In this document: piece after piece, positions 53,279 to 62,485 of the stretch
How positions within the stretch are numbered: position 1 is the stretch's first letter
How the letters are laid out: each line of letters begins with the position of its first letter
From: UBA1227 sp045642705
GTDB lineage: Bacteria; Bacillota; Clostridia; Oscillospirales; Acutalibacteraceae
Direction of reading: 5' to 3'
NCBI GenBank assembly: GCA_045642705.1
Contig: JAZUJK010000007.1
Location: 62,001 to 126,000, forward strand
DNA length: 64,000 nucleotides
Notes under the pieces: generated by a model
Database searches by the model: none
The model's input: only the letters and a program-made list of their open reading frames with translations
Told to the model about the DNA's origin: nothing
Program-made: the position numbers and the translations under genes

Positions 53279-53614
53279 GTGATAGGATCTGTAAGCCGAG
53301 TTCTGTCTTTTAAGGCAATCATCTATCTACTACGTGCATTGCTACACGTCTCTAGCCACCCGTCTGCTTTATCGGCCGAGCAAGCCTATGCAAGTTGGTG
53401 TTGCTCCAGATGGGGTTTACATAGCCACGATGTCTCCACCGTGCTGGTGAGCTCTTACCTCGCCTTTCCACCTTTTCCAGGACAGAGCCCTGGTAGTATA
53501 TCTCTGTTGCACTTTCCCTAAGGTCACCCTCGGCGGCCGTTAGCCGTCATCCTGCTCTATGGGGCTCGGACTTTCCTCTCGCGCCATGCGCCAGCGACTG
53601 CCCAATCCAATCAC
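53279..53614 (-). ncRNA. rnpB: RNase P RNA
   Basis: Catalytic RNA that trims tRNA 5' ends. Conserved blocks read in order on the minus strand: GAGGAAAGTCCGAGC (CR-I), AGGGAAAGTGCAACAGA (CR-II/III region), GAGGTAAGAGCTCACCAGC, and GAACTCGGCTTACAGA near the 3' end (CR-V). The ends pair as stem P1: GTGATTGGAT with ATCCTATCAC, one mismatch. About 336 nt. Its own promoter and terminator flank it. Confidence 0.95.
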
Positions 53615-53621
53615 AGGGACA

Positions 53622-53650
53622 ATTTTAACTAATATGCCATTAAAAGTCAA
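53622..53650 (-). promoter_or_regulatory. Promoter of rnpB
   Basis: TTGACT (53650-53645) and TAAAAT (53627-53622) are 17 bases apart on the minus strand. The start of transcription would coincide with the 5' end of stem P1. Confidence 0.7.
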
Positions 53651-53663
53651 TAATATGTAATAC

Positions 53664-53692
53664 TTGTAAAAATACAATAATAGTAGTAAAAT
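53664..53692 (+). promoter_or_regulatory. Promoter of the LCP gene
   Basis: TTGTAA (53664-53669) and TAAAAT (53687-53692) are 17 bases apart on the plus strand, about 30 bases before the GTG start. Confidence 0.55.
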
Positions 53693-53722
53693 AAATGGAC
53701 CCTTTTAAGGAGGTACTATAAA

Positions 53723-54898
53723 GTGAAATCTTTTACTGAATATGAAGACATCAGTAGTCGCAGTGATGACTATATTGATGATTCAGGAATAGACACTGAA
53801 ATAGACGAATACGAAGATTTCTATACTGGACGCGATAATTATTCAAATTATAGCGATTATTTAGAAGAGGATAATTTTGTCGACATCGACACAAAAGAAA
53901 AGCCTATGAGAGAAAAAAAGAAGAAGAAAACTTCTATGAAGAAAAAACTCGCGCGTATCGCGATTGGCGTTATACTCATAGTCCTTGCTTTAGGAATTGC
54001 TGCTTTCTTTATCATCTATGGCAAGATGGGACATGCCGAAGATAAAAACCATAAGAATCAATATGTAAATCAAGACGATCTCTTTAGTGATAAGAATGTC
54101 ACCAACATTCTGCTCCTCGGAGTGGATGCACGTGAGGGAGAAAAAACTACCACCTCTCGCTCTGACTCAATGATGATTTTATCTGTTGACAATGTTCACA
54201 AGAAACTCAAGCTTACATCCTTCTTGCGCGACAGTTACGTAGAGATTCCAGGCCATGGAAATTACAAGCTCAACGCATCTTGTTCATGGGGTGGCGTTGA
54301 CCTCGTATGGGATACACTTGAATACAACTTCAAGATTAAAATCGACAACTATATGCTAGTTGACTTCAAGGCCTTCGAGGAACTCATCGATTGTATCGGT
54401 GGCGTGGATGTTGAAGTTACCAAGAAAGAGGCAAACTTCCTCAATAACACATGGAAGAAATGGTCTCTCACAGGAAACAAACTTCATTTTGATTACGGCC
54501 CTTCTGTACATCTAAATGGCGAAGAAGCATTGATGTTCTGCCGTATTAGAAAGCTCGACTCAGACTTTATGAGAACTGAACGTCAGAGACGAACAATCAC
54601 AGCCGTTAAGGCTAAACTCGGCAATGTAAAAGCATCAGAAGTTGTCAAGATGACCAATAAAGTTCTCCCACTTGTCGAGACTGATATCACATCATCTGAG
54701 ATGATTTCACTCGGTATGGCAGCAGTATCTAAATATGTACACTACGATATGGAGAGTTTCCGTATTCCGGTTGATGGAACATGGAGAGACAAGAATACCA
54801 ACGCAGGTGCATCAATCGTATTTGATATTGATGAGAACTCTAAAATACTTCACGACTTTATTTATAATGATATCAACCCTGAAAACACTACAAAGTAA
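53723..54898 (+). CDS. LytR-CpsA-Psr (LCP) family cell-wall ligase
   Basis: Membrane-anchored enzyme that attaches teichoic acid or other glycopolymers to peptidoglycan. 391 aa: an acidic, Tyr/Asp-rich cytoplasmic N-terminus (1-60), a Lys-rich stretch, one transmembrane helix (about 74-97) and the LCP domain. NILLLGVDAREGEKTTTSRSD, TSFLRDSYVEIPGHGNYKLN and LMFCRIRKLDSDFMRTERQR carry the conserved Arg/Asp residues that bind the polyprenyl phosphate. The start is GTG with AAGGAGG upstream. Confidence 0.9.
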   Translation: MKSFTEYEDISSRSDDYIDDSGIDTEIDEYEDFYTGRDNYSNYSDYLEEDNFVDIDTKEKPMREKKKKKTSMKKKLARIAIGVILIVLALGIAAFFIIYGKMGHAEDKNHKNQYVNQDDLFSDKNVTNILLLGVDAREGEKTTTSRSDSMMILSVDNVHKKLKLTSFLRDSYVEIPGHGNYKLNASCSWGGVDLVWDTLEYNFKIKIDNYMLVDFKAFEELIDCIGGVDVEVTKKEANFLNNTWKKWSLTGNKLHFDYGPSVHLNGEEALMFCRIRKLDSDFMRTERQRRTITAVKAKLGNVKASEVVKMTNKVLPLVETDITSSEMISLGMAAVSKYVHYDMESFRIPVDGTWRDKNTNAGASIVFDIDENSKILHDFIYNDINPENTTK

Positions 54899-54916
54899 TT
54901 TATAGCGAGGTGCGAT

Positions 54917-55594
54917 ATGCCAAAGAATGATTCTAAGCAACTCCCTAGCAAGAAAACTGCAATAATTCTAACTATTATATTCTTGCTTTCAAACTTCATA
55001 TTTATAGTCACTATGCTCGGTAGTATGCCAATGCTCCAAGATACAATACATATTAAGAATCTTAGTGCAATCACTACATATTTCAATAGAAACATTTTCT
55101 ATTTTGACCTTGCAGCTGGCATAGTTCAAGCTATTAGCATTTTGTCAATTATGAGCATGTTTCCAACAACTGGATTCCCTTCATTGCTCTCTTATATTGC
55201 AGCAACACAGAATTTTATAATATGCTCATTATTCTCACTGTTTCTTTATTTTGTAGATCTTAGAAACACACCTTTTACATTGCAGATTATCTTGGTAATT
55301 CCAATTGTAATCATCTTCTTATCATCTGTATTTCTAATCGATGATACGGCTGATCTCATTCGTGACAAGTATGTAATTTACCTATCACGAAAGAAAAGAA
55401 GCCAGTTATCTGCGAGAAGGTTGCTTGAAGATATTTCAACAAGAGGTGCAGAGCATGACACCTCACTCGAGGCTGATGAAACTATGAGCCGCGAGGACAA
55501 GATGAATCAATATCTCGAGGGTCAGCGCGACCGAGTTGCGAAAGCAGCTCTCAAGACTATCCCTACACTCGATGAGGATAAAGTAATTAAATAA
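54917..55594 (+). CDS. Hypothetical four-helix membrane protein
   Basis: 225 aa with four hydrophobic segments (about residues 14-38, 50-75, 85-110 and 115-140) and a charged C-terminal cytoplasmic tail of about 80 residues rich in Arg, Lys, Glu and Asp. No family is recognised. GAGGTG precedes the ATG by 5 bases. It follows the LCP gene by 18 bases and ends at a terminator, so the pair is an operon and a link to envelope assembly is plausible. Confidence 0.75.
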   Translation: MPKNDSKQLPSKKTAIILTIIFLLSNFIFIVTMLGSMPMLQDTIHIKNLSAITTYFNRNIFYFDLAAGIVQAISILSIMSMFPTTGFPSLLSYIAATQNFIICSLFSLFLYFVDLRNTPFTLQIILVIPIVIIFLSSVFLIDDTADLIRDKYVIYLSRKKRSQLSARRLLEDISTRGAEHDTSLEADETMSREDKMNQYLEGQRDRVAKAALKTIPTLDEDKVIK

Positions 55595-55600
55595 AATAGA

Positions 55601-55627
55601 AAGACCGCCAGACAAACTGGCGGTCTT
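55601..55627 (+). terminator. Terminator of the LCP operon
   Basis: An 11-bp perfect stem AAGACCGCCAG / CTGGCGGTCTT with a 5-nt loop is followed by a T-run. It lies between the convergent membrane protein and hemW genes. Confidence 0.88.
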
Positions 55628-55630
55628 TTT

Positions 55631-56722
55631 TTAGTCTATTAACATACCAATAATTTGATTGGATAATAGGAAACCTTCCTTGGTCAATGCGATTCTATCT
55701 GGGGCCACTGAAATAAGGCCTTGTAGGCTAGTTGATGCAAGAGCCACAGCCTTATTATACAAATCCTGAGAAAAATCTGTTAAGCCCTCAGTCAGTCTAA
55801 GGCCCAGCATAATTCTCTCATTTTCATCTCCACCTTCACCATCCGAAAGTGGCGATGCGCCATCTATAAAAGCAGCCAAATCAGGTGGATAATAAAATCT
55901 CTTGCCATCAACATAAGAATGTGCAGCAGGGCCTATTCCGAGATATTCATCGAGTTTCCAATATTTCAGATTATGTCTACTTTCCATACCCTCTTTTGAG
56001 AAATTTGATATCTCATATTGATGGAAGCCAATTCGATTTAGTGCATCTATCGCATGAAGATATAAGTCACAAGTACTGTCCTCATCTGGTAGAGTGAGCT
56101 CTCCCGCTCTATATTTTCTATCAAATACAGTGCCGTCTTCTATTTTGAGCATATATGCACTGACATGGGTAATATCCAGTGAATCGATAAACGCAATACT
56201 TTCATCAAGCGATGCTACCGTCTGTCCAGGTACACCAAGCATTAAATCAAGCGAGATGTTCGCAATTCCCTGTGATTTTATGAGAGCGACAGCGAACTTT
56301 ATGCGGTCGCTATCCGCGAGCCTGCCGAGGGCACGTCGCTCGCTATCGACGGCCGACTGCATTCCCATGGAAATGCGGTTTACGCCGGCGGATGCAATCA
56401 CTGGGATGAAATGCTCGAGGTCTGATGATGGATTACATTCTACAGTGATTTCAGCGTCACTTGATACATTAAAATTCTGATAGATACAGTCGAGCATTTC
56501 GGCGATCATCTCGCCGTCCATTACAGATGGAGTACCACCACCGAAATAGATTGTATCTACCAAATAGTCAGAAAAATCATGTTGAAAAGAGGCAGTGGTT
56601 TTCACTACTGCCTCTCTATATTTCTGCATAAGTTCCCTATCCTGTTTTACTTTATAGAAGTCACAATAAGGACAGAGTGTCTTGCAAAATGGTATATGAA
56701 TGTATAGTCCAAGTGGACGCAT
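55631..56722 (-). CDS. hemW: Radical SAM haem chaperone HemW-like protein
   Basis: Radical SAM protein of the HemN/HemW family, 363 aa. The cluster motif CxxxCxxC is in HIPFCKTLCPYCDFYKV, followed by DTIYFGGGTPSVMDGEMI. The short length and lack of the extra N-terminal HemN residues favour the haem-chaperone HemW over coproporphyrinogen dehydrogenase. I use the ATG 8 bases after AAGAGG. It follows lepA, a very common order in Firmicutes. Confidence 0.9.
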   Translation of the reverse strand: MRPLGLYIHIPFCKTLCPYCDFYKVKQDRELMQKYREAVVKTTASFQHDFSDYLVDTIYFGGGTPSVMDGEMIAEMLDCIYQNFNVSSDAEITVECNPSSDLEHFIPVIASAGVNRISMGMQSAVDSERRALGRLADSDRIKFAVALIKSQGIANISLDLMLGVPGQTVASLDESIAFIDSLDITHVSAYMLKIEDGTVFDRKYRAGELTLPDEDSTCDLYLHAIDALNRIGFHQYEISNFSKEGMESRHNLKYWKLDEYLGIGPAAHSYVDGKRFYYPPDLAAFIDGASPLSDGEGGDENERIMLGLRLTEGLTDFSQDLYNKAVALASTSLQGLISVAPDRIALTKEGFLLSNQIIGMLID

Positions 56723-56734
56723 ATTCAAAACCTC

Positions 56735-58543
56735 TTACTCATCAAGCTTCAAGACTGCCATGAATGCCTCCTGCGGTACTTCAACTGTACCGAACTGGCG
56801 CATACGTTTCTTACCTTCCTTCTGCTTCTCCAGAAGTTTCTTCTTTCTCGTAATATCACCGCCATAGCACTTGGCAAGTACATCTTTTCTCATAGCCTTG
56901 ACTGTCTCGCGCGCGATAACCTTGCCACCAATTGCCATCTGAATTGGAATCTCAAACAATTGACGTGGAATATTATCTTTCAGTTTCTCTGCTATCTTGC
57001 GAGCCTTATTATATGCCTTCTCACTGTGAATGATAAATGAGAGTGCATCTATCTGGTCGCCATTTAGAAGAACGTCAAGTTTTACAAGATCAGACTGGGC
57101 ATAGCCCATAATCTCATAGTCAAATGAAGCATAACCACGTGTACGAGATTTAAGAACATCAAAGAAGTCGTAGATAATCTCATTCAGTGGCAGTTCGTAA
57201 TGGATATCAACGCGATCAGGCGTGATATATTGCATATCCTTGGATACGCCTCGCCTCTCTTGGCATAGGTCCATAATCTGGCCTATGAATTCTGGCGGAG
57301 CATAAATATGAGCATCTGCAATTGGCTCCTCAGTATATTGGATAATTGCAGGATCTGGATAATTACTTGGATTATCGATCTCAACAACTTCACCGCTGCT
57401 GAGATGAATCTTATAGACTACTGATGGGATAGTTGTAACGAGATCGAGATCATATTCTCTCTCCAGACGCTCCTGTATGATTTCCATATGGAGTAGTCCG
57501 AGGAAACCACAGCGGAAGCCAAATCCCAATGCACTTGATGTCTCAGGCTCAAATGAGAGCGCTGCATCATTTAGTTGAAGTTTAGCAAGAGCTTCCTTTA
57601 ATGCCTCATAATCAGCACCATCTGCAGGATAGACACCGCAGAAAACCATAGGATTTACCTTGCGGTAACCAGGAAGAGCCTCTGGTGCTGGTCTACTTGC
57701 GAGTGTAACAGTATCACCAACACGAGCCTCCGATACAGTCTTGATAGATGCTGTGATATAGCCAACTTCACCTGCGCGTAGGCAGGATGCTTGCTCCATT
57801 GATGTGGCACGCATATATCCGACTTCAACAACTGTGAATTCGGCACCTGTTGCCATCATCCTCATTGTGTCGCCAGCCTTGATTGTGCCGTCGACAATTC
57901 TTACATATACAATGACACCCTTGTAGCTGTCATAGATTGAATCGAAAATAAGTGCGCGAAGTGGCGCTTTGTCGTCCCCCTCTGGTGGTGGGACGATTTT
58001 TACTATCTGCTCAAGAACCTGCTCGACATTCTCGCCCGTCTTGGCAGATACACGTGGCGCCTCAGAGCAGTCGAGTCCGATTACGTCCTCCACTTCGGCG
58101 CATACCTCATCTGGATGAGCTGCTGGAAGGTCAATCTTATTGATAACCGGACAGATTTCAAGGTCGTGGTCAAGCGCGAGATAAGTATTAGCGAGCGTCT
58201 GAGCTTCGATTCCCTGTGTAGAATCGACAATCAAAACGGCGCCCTCACACGCAGCAAGACTACGAGAGACCTCATAATTGAAGTCAACATGGCCCGGAGT
58301 GTCTATTAAGTTTAATTCATAAACTTGACCATCACTTGCCTGATAGTCAAGTTTTACTGCATGCGCCTTGATTGTAATTCCGCGCTCGCGCTCGAGATCC
58401 ATGTTATCGAGAAGCTGCTCCGTCATATCGCGCTTAGCCACTGAGCCCGTGAGCTCGAGCAAACGATCGGCAAGTGTTGACTTACCGTGATCGATATGAG
58501 CAACAATAGAGAAGTTTCTGATATTTTGCTTATAGTCTGCCAA
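56735..58543 (-). CDS. lepA: Elongation factor 4 (LepA)
   Basis: Ribosome-associated GTPase that back-translocates or remodels stalled ribosomes. The G domain has AHIDHGKSTLADRLLELTG, IDTPGHVDF and NKIDLPAA. The C-terminal LepA-specific domain contains YGGDITRKKKLLEKQKEGKK. I place the start at a TTG (LADYKQNIRNFSIVAH) just after the stop of the upstream small gene, with GGTG 7 bases upstream. That gives about 602 aa, the family length. The longer frame would run through the small gene. Confidence 0.92.
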   Translation of the reverse strand: MADYKQNIRNFSIVAHIDHGKSTLADRLLELTGSVAKRDMTEQLLDNMDLERERGITIKAHAVKLDYQASDGQVYELNLIDTPGHVDFNYEVSRSLAACEGAVLIVDSTQGIEAQTLANTYLALDHDLEICPVINKIDLPAAHPDEVCAEVEDVIGLDCSEAPRVSAKTGENVEQVLEQIVKIVPPPEGDDKAPLRALIFDSIYDSYKGVIVYVRIVDGTIKAGDTMRMMATGAEFTVVEVGYMRATSMEQASCLRAGEVGYITASIKTVSEARVGDTVTLASRPAPEALPGYRKVNPMVFCGVYPADGADYEALKEALAKLQLNDAALSFEPETSSALGFGFRCGFLGLLHMEIIQERLEREYDLDLVTTIPSVVYKIHLSSGEVVEIDNPSNYPDPAIIQYTEEPIADAHIYAPPEFIGQIMDLCQERRGVSKDMQYITPDRVDIHYELPLNEIIYDFFDVLKSRTRGYASFDYEIMGYAQSDLVKLDVLLNGDQIDALSFIIHSEKAYNKARKIAEKLKDNIPRQLFEIPIQMAIGGKVIARETVKAMRKDVLAKCYGGDITRKKKLLEKQKEGKKRMRQFGTVEVPQEAFMAVLKLDE

Positions 58544-58544
58544 A

Positions 58545-58805
58545 TTATTCACCACATTGTTTAAGTAGCCATGCCTCGGCACTGTCAAGGCCAGCCTGGC
58601 TATACTCAAACTCCTTCTTAGTCGTTCTTCCTGCGGCATCCTCAACTTCGAAACAGTTGTTTCTATAAGCGGCTGCCACAAATACTTTTTCTATTTCATC
58701 TAGGCTCATAGGAAATACTTTGTACCTAAAATCACCTATACTTCCTGAATAGGTATTCTTTTGGCACATGTAATCCCATTTCGGCAAAGAGATTTTCTTA
58801 TCCAT
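58545..58805 (-). CDS. Hypothetical 86-residue protein
   Basis: Small soluble protein (starts MDKKISLPKWDYMCQKNTYS) with no recognised family, signal peptide or membrane segment. It has AGGAG before the ATG, starts 11 bases after the DUF5696 gene and ends one base before the lepA start, so it is part of that transcript. The tight spacing on both sides supports a real gene. Confidence 0.65.
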   Translation of the reverse strand: MDKKISLPKWDYMCQKNTYSGSIGDFRYKVFPMSLDEIEKVFVAAAYRNNCFEVEDAAGRTTKKEFEYSQAGLDSAEAWLLKQCGE

Positions 58806-58816
58806 AATTTCTCCTA

Positions 58817-60715
58817 TTAGTTTACACGCAAGAAGTTCATTGCAGGAATAGTGATTCCATTATATTCAATCTTCTCGTTCGTGTAATTTACATAGACATA
58901 AGAACCGTTGTTATACTCAGTCATATAGAGACCCTTTTGTAGTTTCTTATGCTCGATAATCTTCTCCGAAGATACTCCAGAGAGGACATTGTTGAACTTG
59001 TTATACAAGTCGAGTGCATCGGTTGTCAGATTGTCATAGAAATAATCAGAACTGTCATCAAAGTTCATTCTGAGAGTTGGAAGAGCACCATATTCAACAC
59101 TCTTCAATATGCTCTCTTTTGATTTAGAAATGTCACCATTCTCATTGAATGGTATTCCCATATAATTAACTGTTCCATGCAATATCATTTGAGCAAATGG
59201 AACAGCCTCATAATGACTACCTTGTTGATATGTTGTAGTCATAGGGATACCAGAGATTACACTGGCATTTTTCAGTGTATATAAATTGCCATTCTCCACC
59301 ATCAAATGCTTGTTGGTAGAGAGAGCAATTGTCTGAGAGAAAATACCATCAGCAAATTCCTGACGTGTTGTACTACCCTTACGTGTCAAGGTGCTACCCA
59401 CATCAGAAATGCAATATCCCTGAGGATTATATACCTTCATATCCTTCATGAATGAAGCAATCTTAGATGTAAGTCTTGGGACAGATGAAACGCTAAAATT
59501 CATATAGTCCATTGTGAGATACATCTTAAATCCTTGAGATGTGAAATATGTGCGCATGGAATCAAATTCACTCTTACTGCCTACATTCTTGGCAATTTTA
59601 TACTTTGAAATAACACCATCGTACTTAAAGATTAATGAATTTATTCCCTTAACTTTTAGGACATTTGCCATGTCCTCAATATTCTCATACTTGTTCCTTG
59701 TTCCGCCCGTAACAGTGACAGCAAGAGGAACAAGACTTGATGAATTTACTGAGCGTGTGGAGAGCTTTCCATCACGTGTAAACTGTTCACGACACATCGA
59801 TGCTATACCAGCATAGGATGCCGAAGAACCAGAAATAAATTTGTAAGCAACAGAGAGAGTCTCATCTGTTGGATAGTTAAAGCAAATATATGCATTGGAA
59901 CTATCGCCGACATTGGCCTTAACCTGTGTTAGGGCATCGCCACTCGTGACAATGCCAGCGAAGGCGCTGTTGCCATGCTTCACACCATATGCGCCAAACA
60001 GCGCTGGATGCGGATTGTCATTGGAATCAGCTGGATCTCTTCCATATACATCGAGAACATATGACGAATTCTCAGCACCGAGGAGGCTTATCTTGCCGCC
60101 GCATCCATCTGGCAAGAGGATGAAATCCTCTGCTGTAGGCGATGCCACCGTGCCAAATGTCGGCATTATCGATAGACTAAGAATTGTATATTTCCCTGTA
60201 TCAATTTTAGATGCATCAACGGATGCAATCAGCTGACCATCATCCAGTTTTAAATTAAGTGTAACTGGAATAGAAAAGTTTGGTCCCTTGGCCTTGTCCT
60301 GCAATTTATAAGTGATTGCAATGCTATCTTTTTCCTGGACCACCGTAGCAGTTCCAAAAGCGACTGAATGGTCCTGGGAATTGAGAGCATACTTTTCCTT
60401 GCCATCTGTCAAAAGAAGTGACAACATAGCGCCACTCTTATTAGAATTGGAAGGCAAAGAATACCATATGAATCCCGATGTATCACGAATTCCGATAGCG
60501 AAATTCGCCTCGTCATACATGAGCTCATAGAGACCTGATTTCTGTATTGATGTATAACTCGAAGATGTAGCCGTGTGATACTTCTCCCCAGCCGATGGCA
60601 GATTTGCATCCGACAGGCCTGAGATTATAAAGCGCGATGAATGACATGCAGTCATCGTAAGAAGCATCAGGAGGGCAAGAACTAAACTAGTCCTTCTTAA
60701 GTGGGTTTTCATCAT
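58817..60715 (-). CDS. DUF5696 family lipoprotein
   Basis: About 632 aa. A positively charged start and hydrophobic stretch lead to a lipobox-like MTACH. The large extracellular part resembles DUF5696 proteins (IGIRDTSGFIWYSLPSNSN, FILLPDGCGGKISL, YLTMDYMNF), which have a glycoside-hydrolase-like barrel in some predictions. The function is unknown. The start is uncertain: ATG codons occur several times inside the last codons of the upstream gene. I use one with GAGG 9 bases upstream, a 29-base overlap. Confidence 0.75.
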   Translation of the reverse strand: MMKTHLRRTSLVLALLMLLTMTACHSSRFIISGLSDANLPSAGEKYHTATSSSYTSIQKSGLYELMYDEANFAIGIRDTSGFIWYSLPSNSNKSGAMLSLLLTDGKEKYALNSQDHSVAFGTATVVQEKDSIAITYKLQDKAKGPNFSIPVTLNLKLDDGQLIASVDASKIDTGKYTILSLSIMPTFGTVASPTAEDFILLPDGCGGKISLLGAENSSYVLDVYGRDPADSNDNPHPALFGAYGVKHGNSAFAGIVTSGDALTQVKANVGDSSNAYICFNYPTDETLSVAYKFISGSSASYAGIASMCREQFTRDGKLSTRSVNSSSLVPLAVTVTGGTRNKYENIEDMANVLKVKGINSLIFKYDGVISKYKIAKNVGSKSEFDSMRTYFTSQGFKMYLTMDYMNFSVSSVPRLTSKIASFMKDMKVYNPQGYCISDVGSTLTRKGSTTRQEFADGIFSQTIALSTNKHLMVENGNLYTLKNASVISGIPMTTTYQQGSHYEAVPFAQMILHGTVNYMGIPFNENGDISKSKESILKSVEYGALPTLRMNFDDSSDYFYDNLTTDALDLYNKFNNVLSGVSSEKIIEHKKLQKGLYMTEYNNGSYVYVNYTNEKIEYNGITIPAMNFLRVN

Positions 60716-62465
60716 TAGATGTTTCCTCATCATCCATATTAGCGTAACGCTTAATCTTCATCGTTGTAGTCTTGATGAAGTCCTTTTCACGCAAAGTAAT
60801 CTTCTTAACATTCTTGTAGTTAGGAAGTTTCTTATTTATATCCTTGATTGCATCAGAAATAAGTTTGAATATTTCCTCATTAGATGGAGCCGCATCGCCC
60901 TTGTCCTTGTACTTCTTGTTGATAGCTTCAAAGTCAGGGAATACCTTGGCCTCAACGATTGTTTCATCCTCCTCATCGAGGTCTGTACCAACAACCATTG
61001 ATTCAGCAATAAGCGGATTGTTATTGAGATAGTATTCAATCTCTTCAGGATAAATATTCTTACCGTTCTTGGTTACGATAACATTCTTGATACGGCCATG
61101 AATACGTAAGATACCATCCTTATCAAGTGAGCCGAGATCTCCTGTGTGGAGATATCCGAACTCATCAATGGTAGCGCGTGTCTCAGCCTCATCCTTGTAA
61201 TAACCAAGCATTACATTAGGACCCTTAACACAGATTTCACCGATACCCTGTGCATCAGCATTGATTATCTTAACATCAAGGCCTGGGATAGGCTTACCAA
61301 CAGAGTCAATTGTAAATAGCTGGTCATGGTTACAGGAGATGAGTGGTGCACACTCAGTCATACCATATCCGATATAAGAATCGATACCGAATGTCTTGAA
61401 ATCCTTGATTACCTCTGGACGAACAGCTGCAGCGCCGATAATGATAAGACGGAGGCGTCCGCCAAAGTTTTTAATGATTTCCTCAAAGATTCTATCATTC
61501 ATATTAACGCCCACAGCGTTGGATGCTTCGGCAATAATCTTACCGAATGTGAGCTTTAACTTACCGCCCTTTTTCTCTGATACAGCTTGCATGATTCTTC
61601 CGTGGAACTTCTCAAGCATAAGAGGAACGGTAACGAAAATTGTAGGCTTTACTTCCTGCAAGTTTTTCATAAGGTGAAGAAGGCTGTCGTTGAATGCTAT
61701 ACAGCATCCGCAATAAATTGGAATCAAAATACCCTCTGTGCATTCCATCGTATGATGGATTGGGCATACAGATAGGTATTGGTCACCAGGGCCACACTTT
61801 GCTACAGAGCAGTTTGATGTGATAACAAAGCATATATTTGCCTGTGAGAGCATAACGCCCTTGGCAAGTCCAGATGTACCAGATGTAAATATAATTACAC
61901 TCATAGCATTTGGATCAATTGTTACTGCTTTATACTCCTGATAGCATGGATCATTCCCCTCGACAAGGACCTTGCCGCGCAAGATCATATCTGAGAAGAG
62001 AAGATGACTATCCTCACCCGGCTTACCATCGAGAATTACAACCTGAAGTCCCTCTGGGAGACGGTCCTTGTGCTCTGCGAGCTTAGCATATGCCTTCTTA
62101 TCAAGGAATATAACCTTAGTCTCTGAGACCTCGAGGATTGTATTAATATCATCAAAATAGAGTTCCTTATCGATTGGTACGATAACACCTGAACCAATCT
62201 GAACTGCGAGATAAGTTACTACCCATTCATATGAGTTGAGTCCCATTACTGCAATCTTGTCGCCTCTCCAACCACGCTCTGTGATTGCAGCTCCGAGATA
62301 TTGCACGTCATTATAAAACTCTGCATATGAAATGTCGTGAAGGGCCTTGTCCTCACCACGAACTTTAAATGCAGGTTCATCTGCAAAGTTCTCAAGGCAC
62401 TGATTCATCATGTCACGAAAATCAGTTATCTGCCTTACCTCATATAGCGCCTTATTTGTATTCAT
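60687..62465 (-). CDS. AMP-dependent acyl-CoA synthetase
   Basis: ANL-superfamily enzyme activating a long- or medium-chain fatty acid as acyl-AMP then acyl-CoA. 592 aa. The AMP-binding loop is IIFTSGTSGLAKGVMLS. IGYGMTECAPLISCNHD, GYLHTGDLGSLDKDGIL and VTKNGKNIYPEEIEYYL follow. The N-terminus lacks a membrane helix. It is upstream of the DUF5696 lipoprotein, overlapping it. Chain-length preference cannot be read from sequence. Confidence 0.88.
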   Translation of the reverse strand: MNTNKALYEVRQITDFRDMMNQCLENFADEPAFKVRGEDKALHDISYAEFYNDVQYLGAAITERGWRGDKIAVMGLNSYEWVVTYLAVQIGSGVIVPIDKELYFDDINTILEVSETKVIFLDKKAYAKLAEHKDRLPEGLQVVILDGKPGEDSHLLFSDMILRGKVLVEGNDPCYQEYKAVTIDPNAMSVIIFTSGTSGLAKGVMLSQANICFVITSNCSVAKCGPGDQYLSVCPIHHTMECTEGILIPIYCGCCIAFNDSLLHLMKNLQEVKPTIFVTVPLMLEKFHGRIMQAVSEKKGGKLKLTFGKIIAEASNAVGVNMNDRIFEEIIKNFGGRLRLIIIGAAAVRPEVIKDFKTFGIDSYIGYGMTECAPLISCNHDQLFTIDSVGKPIPGLDVKIINADAQGIGEICVKGPNVMLGYYKDEAETRATIDEFGYLHTGDLGSLDKDGILRIHGRIKNVIVTKNGKNIYPEEIEYYLNNNPLIAESMVVGTDLDEEDETIVEAKVFPDFEAINKKYKDKGDAAPSNEEIFKLISDAIKDINKKLPNYKNVKKITLREKDFIKTTTMKIKRYANMDDEETSNDENPLKKD

Positions 62466-62485
62466 ACTATATCACCTACGCCTTC

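Noticed and set aside
53255..53521. Plus-strand open frame of 88 codons between recD2 and the LCP gene.
   Set aside because: The DNA is the RNase P RNA gene on the other strand, with its conserved blocks and paired ends.
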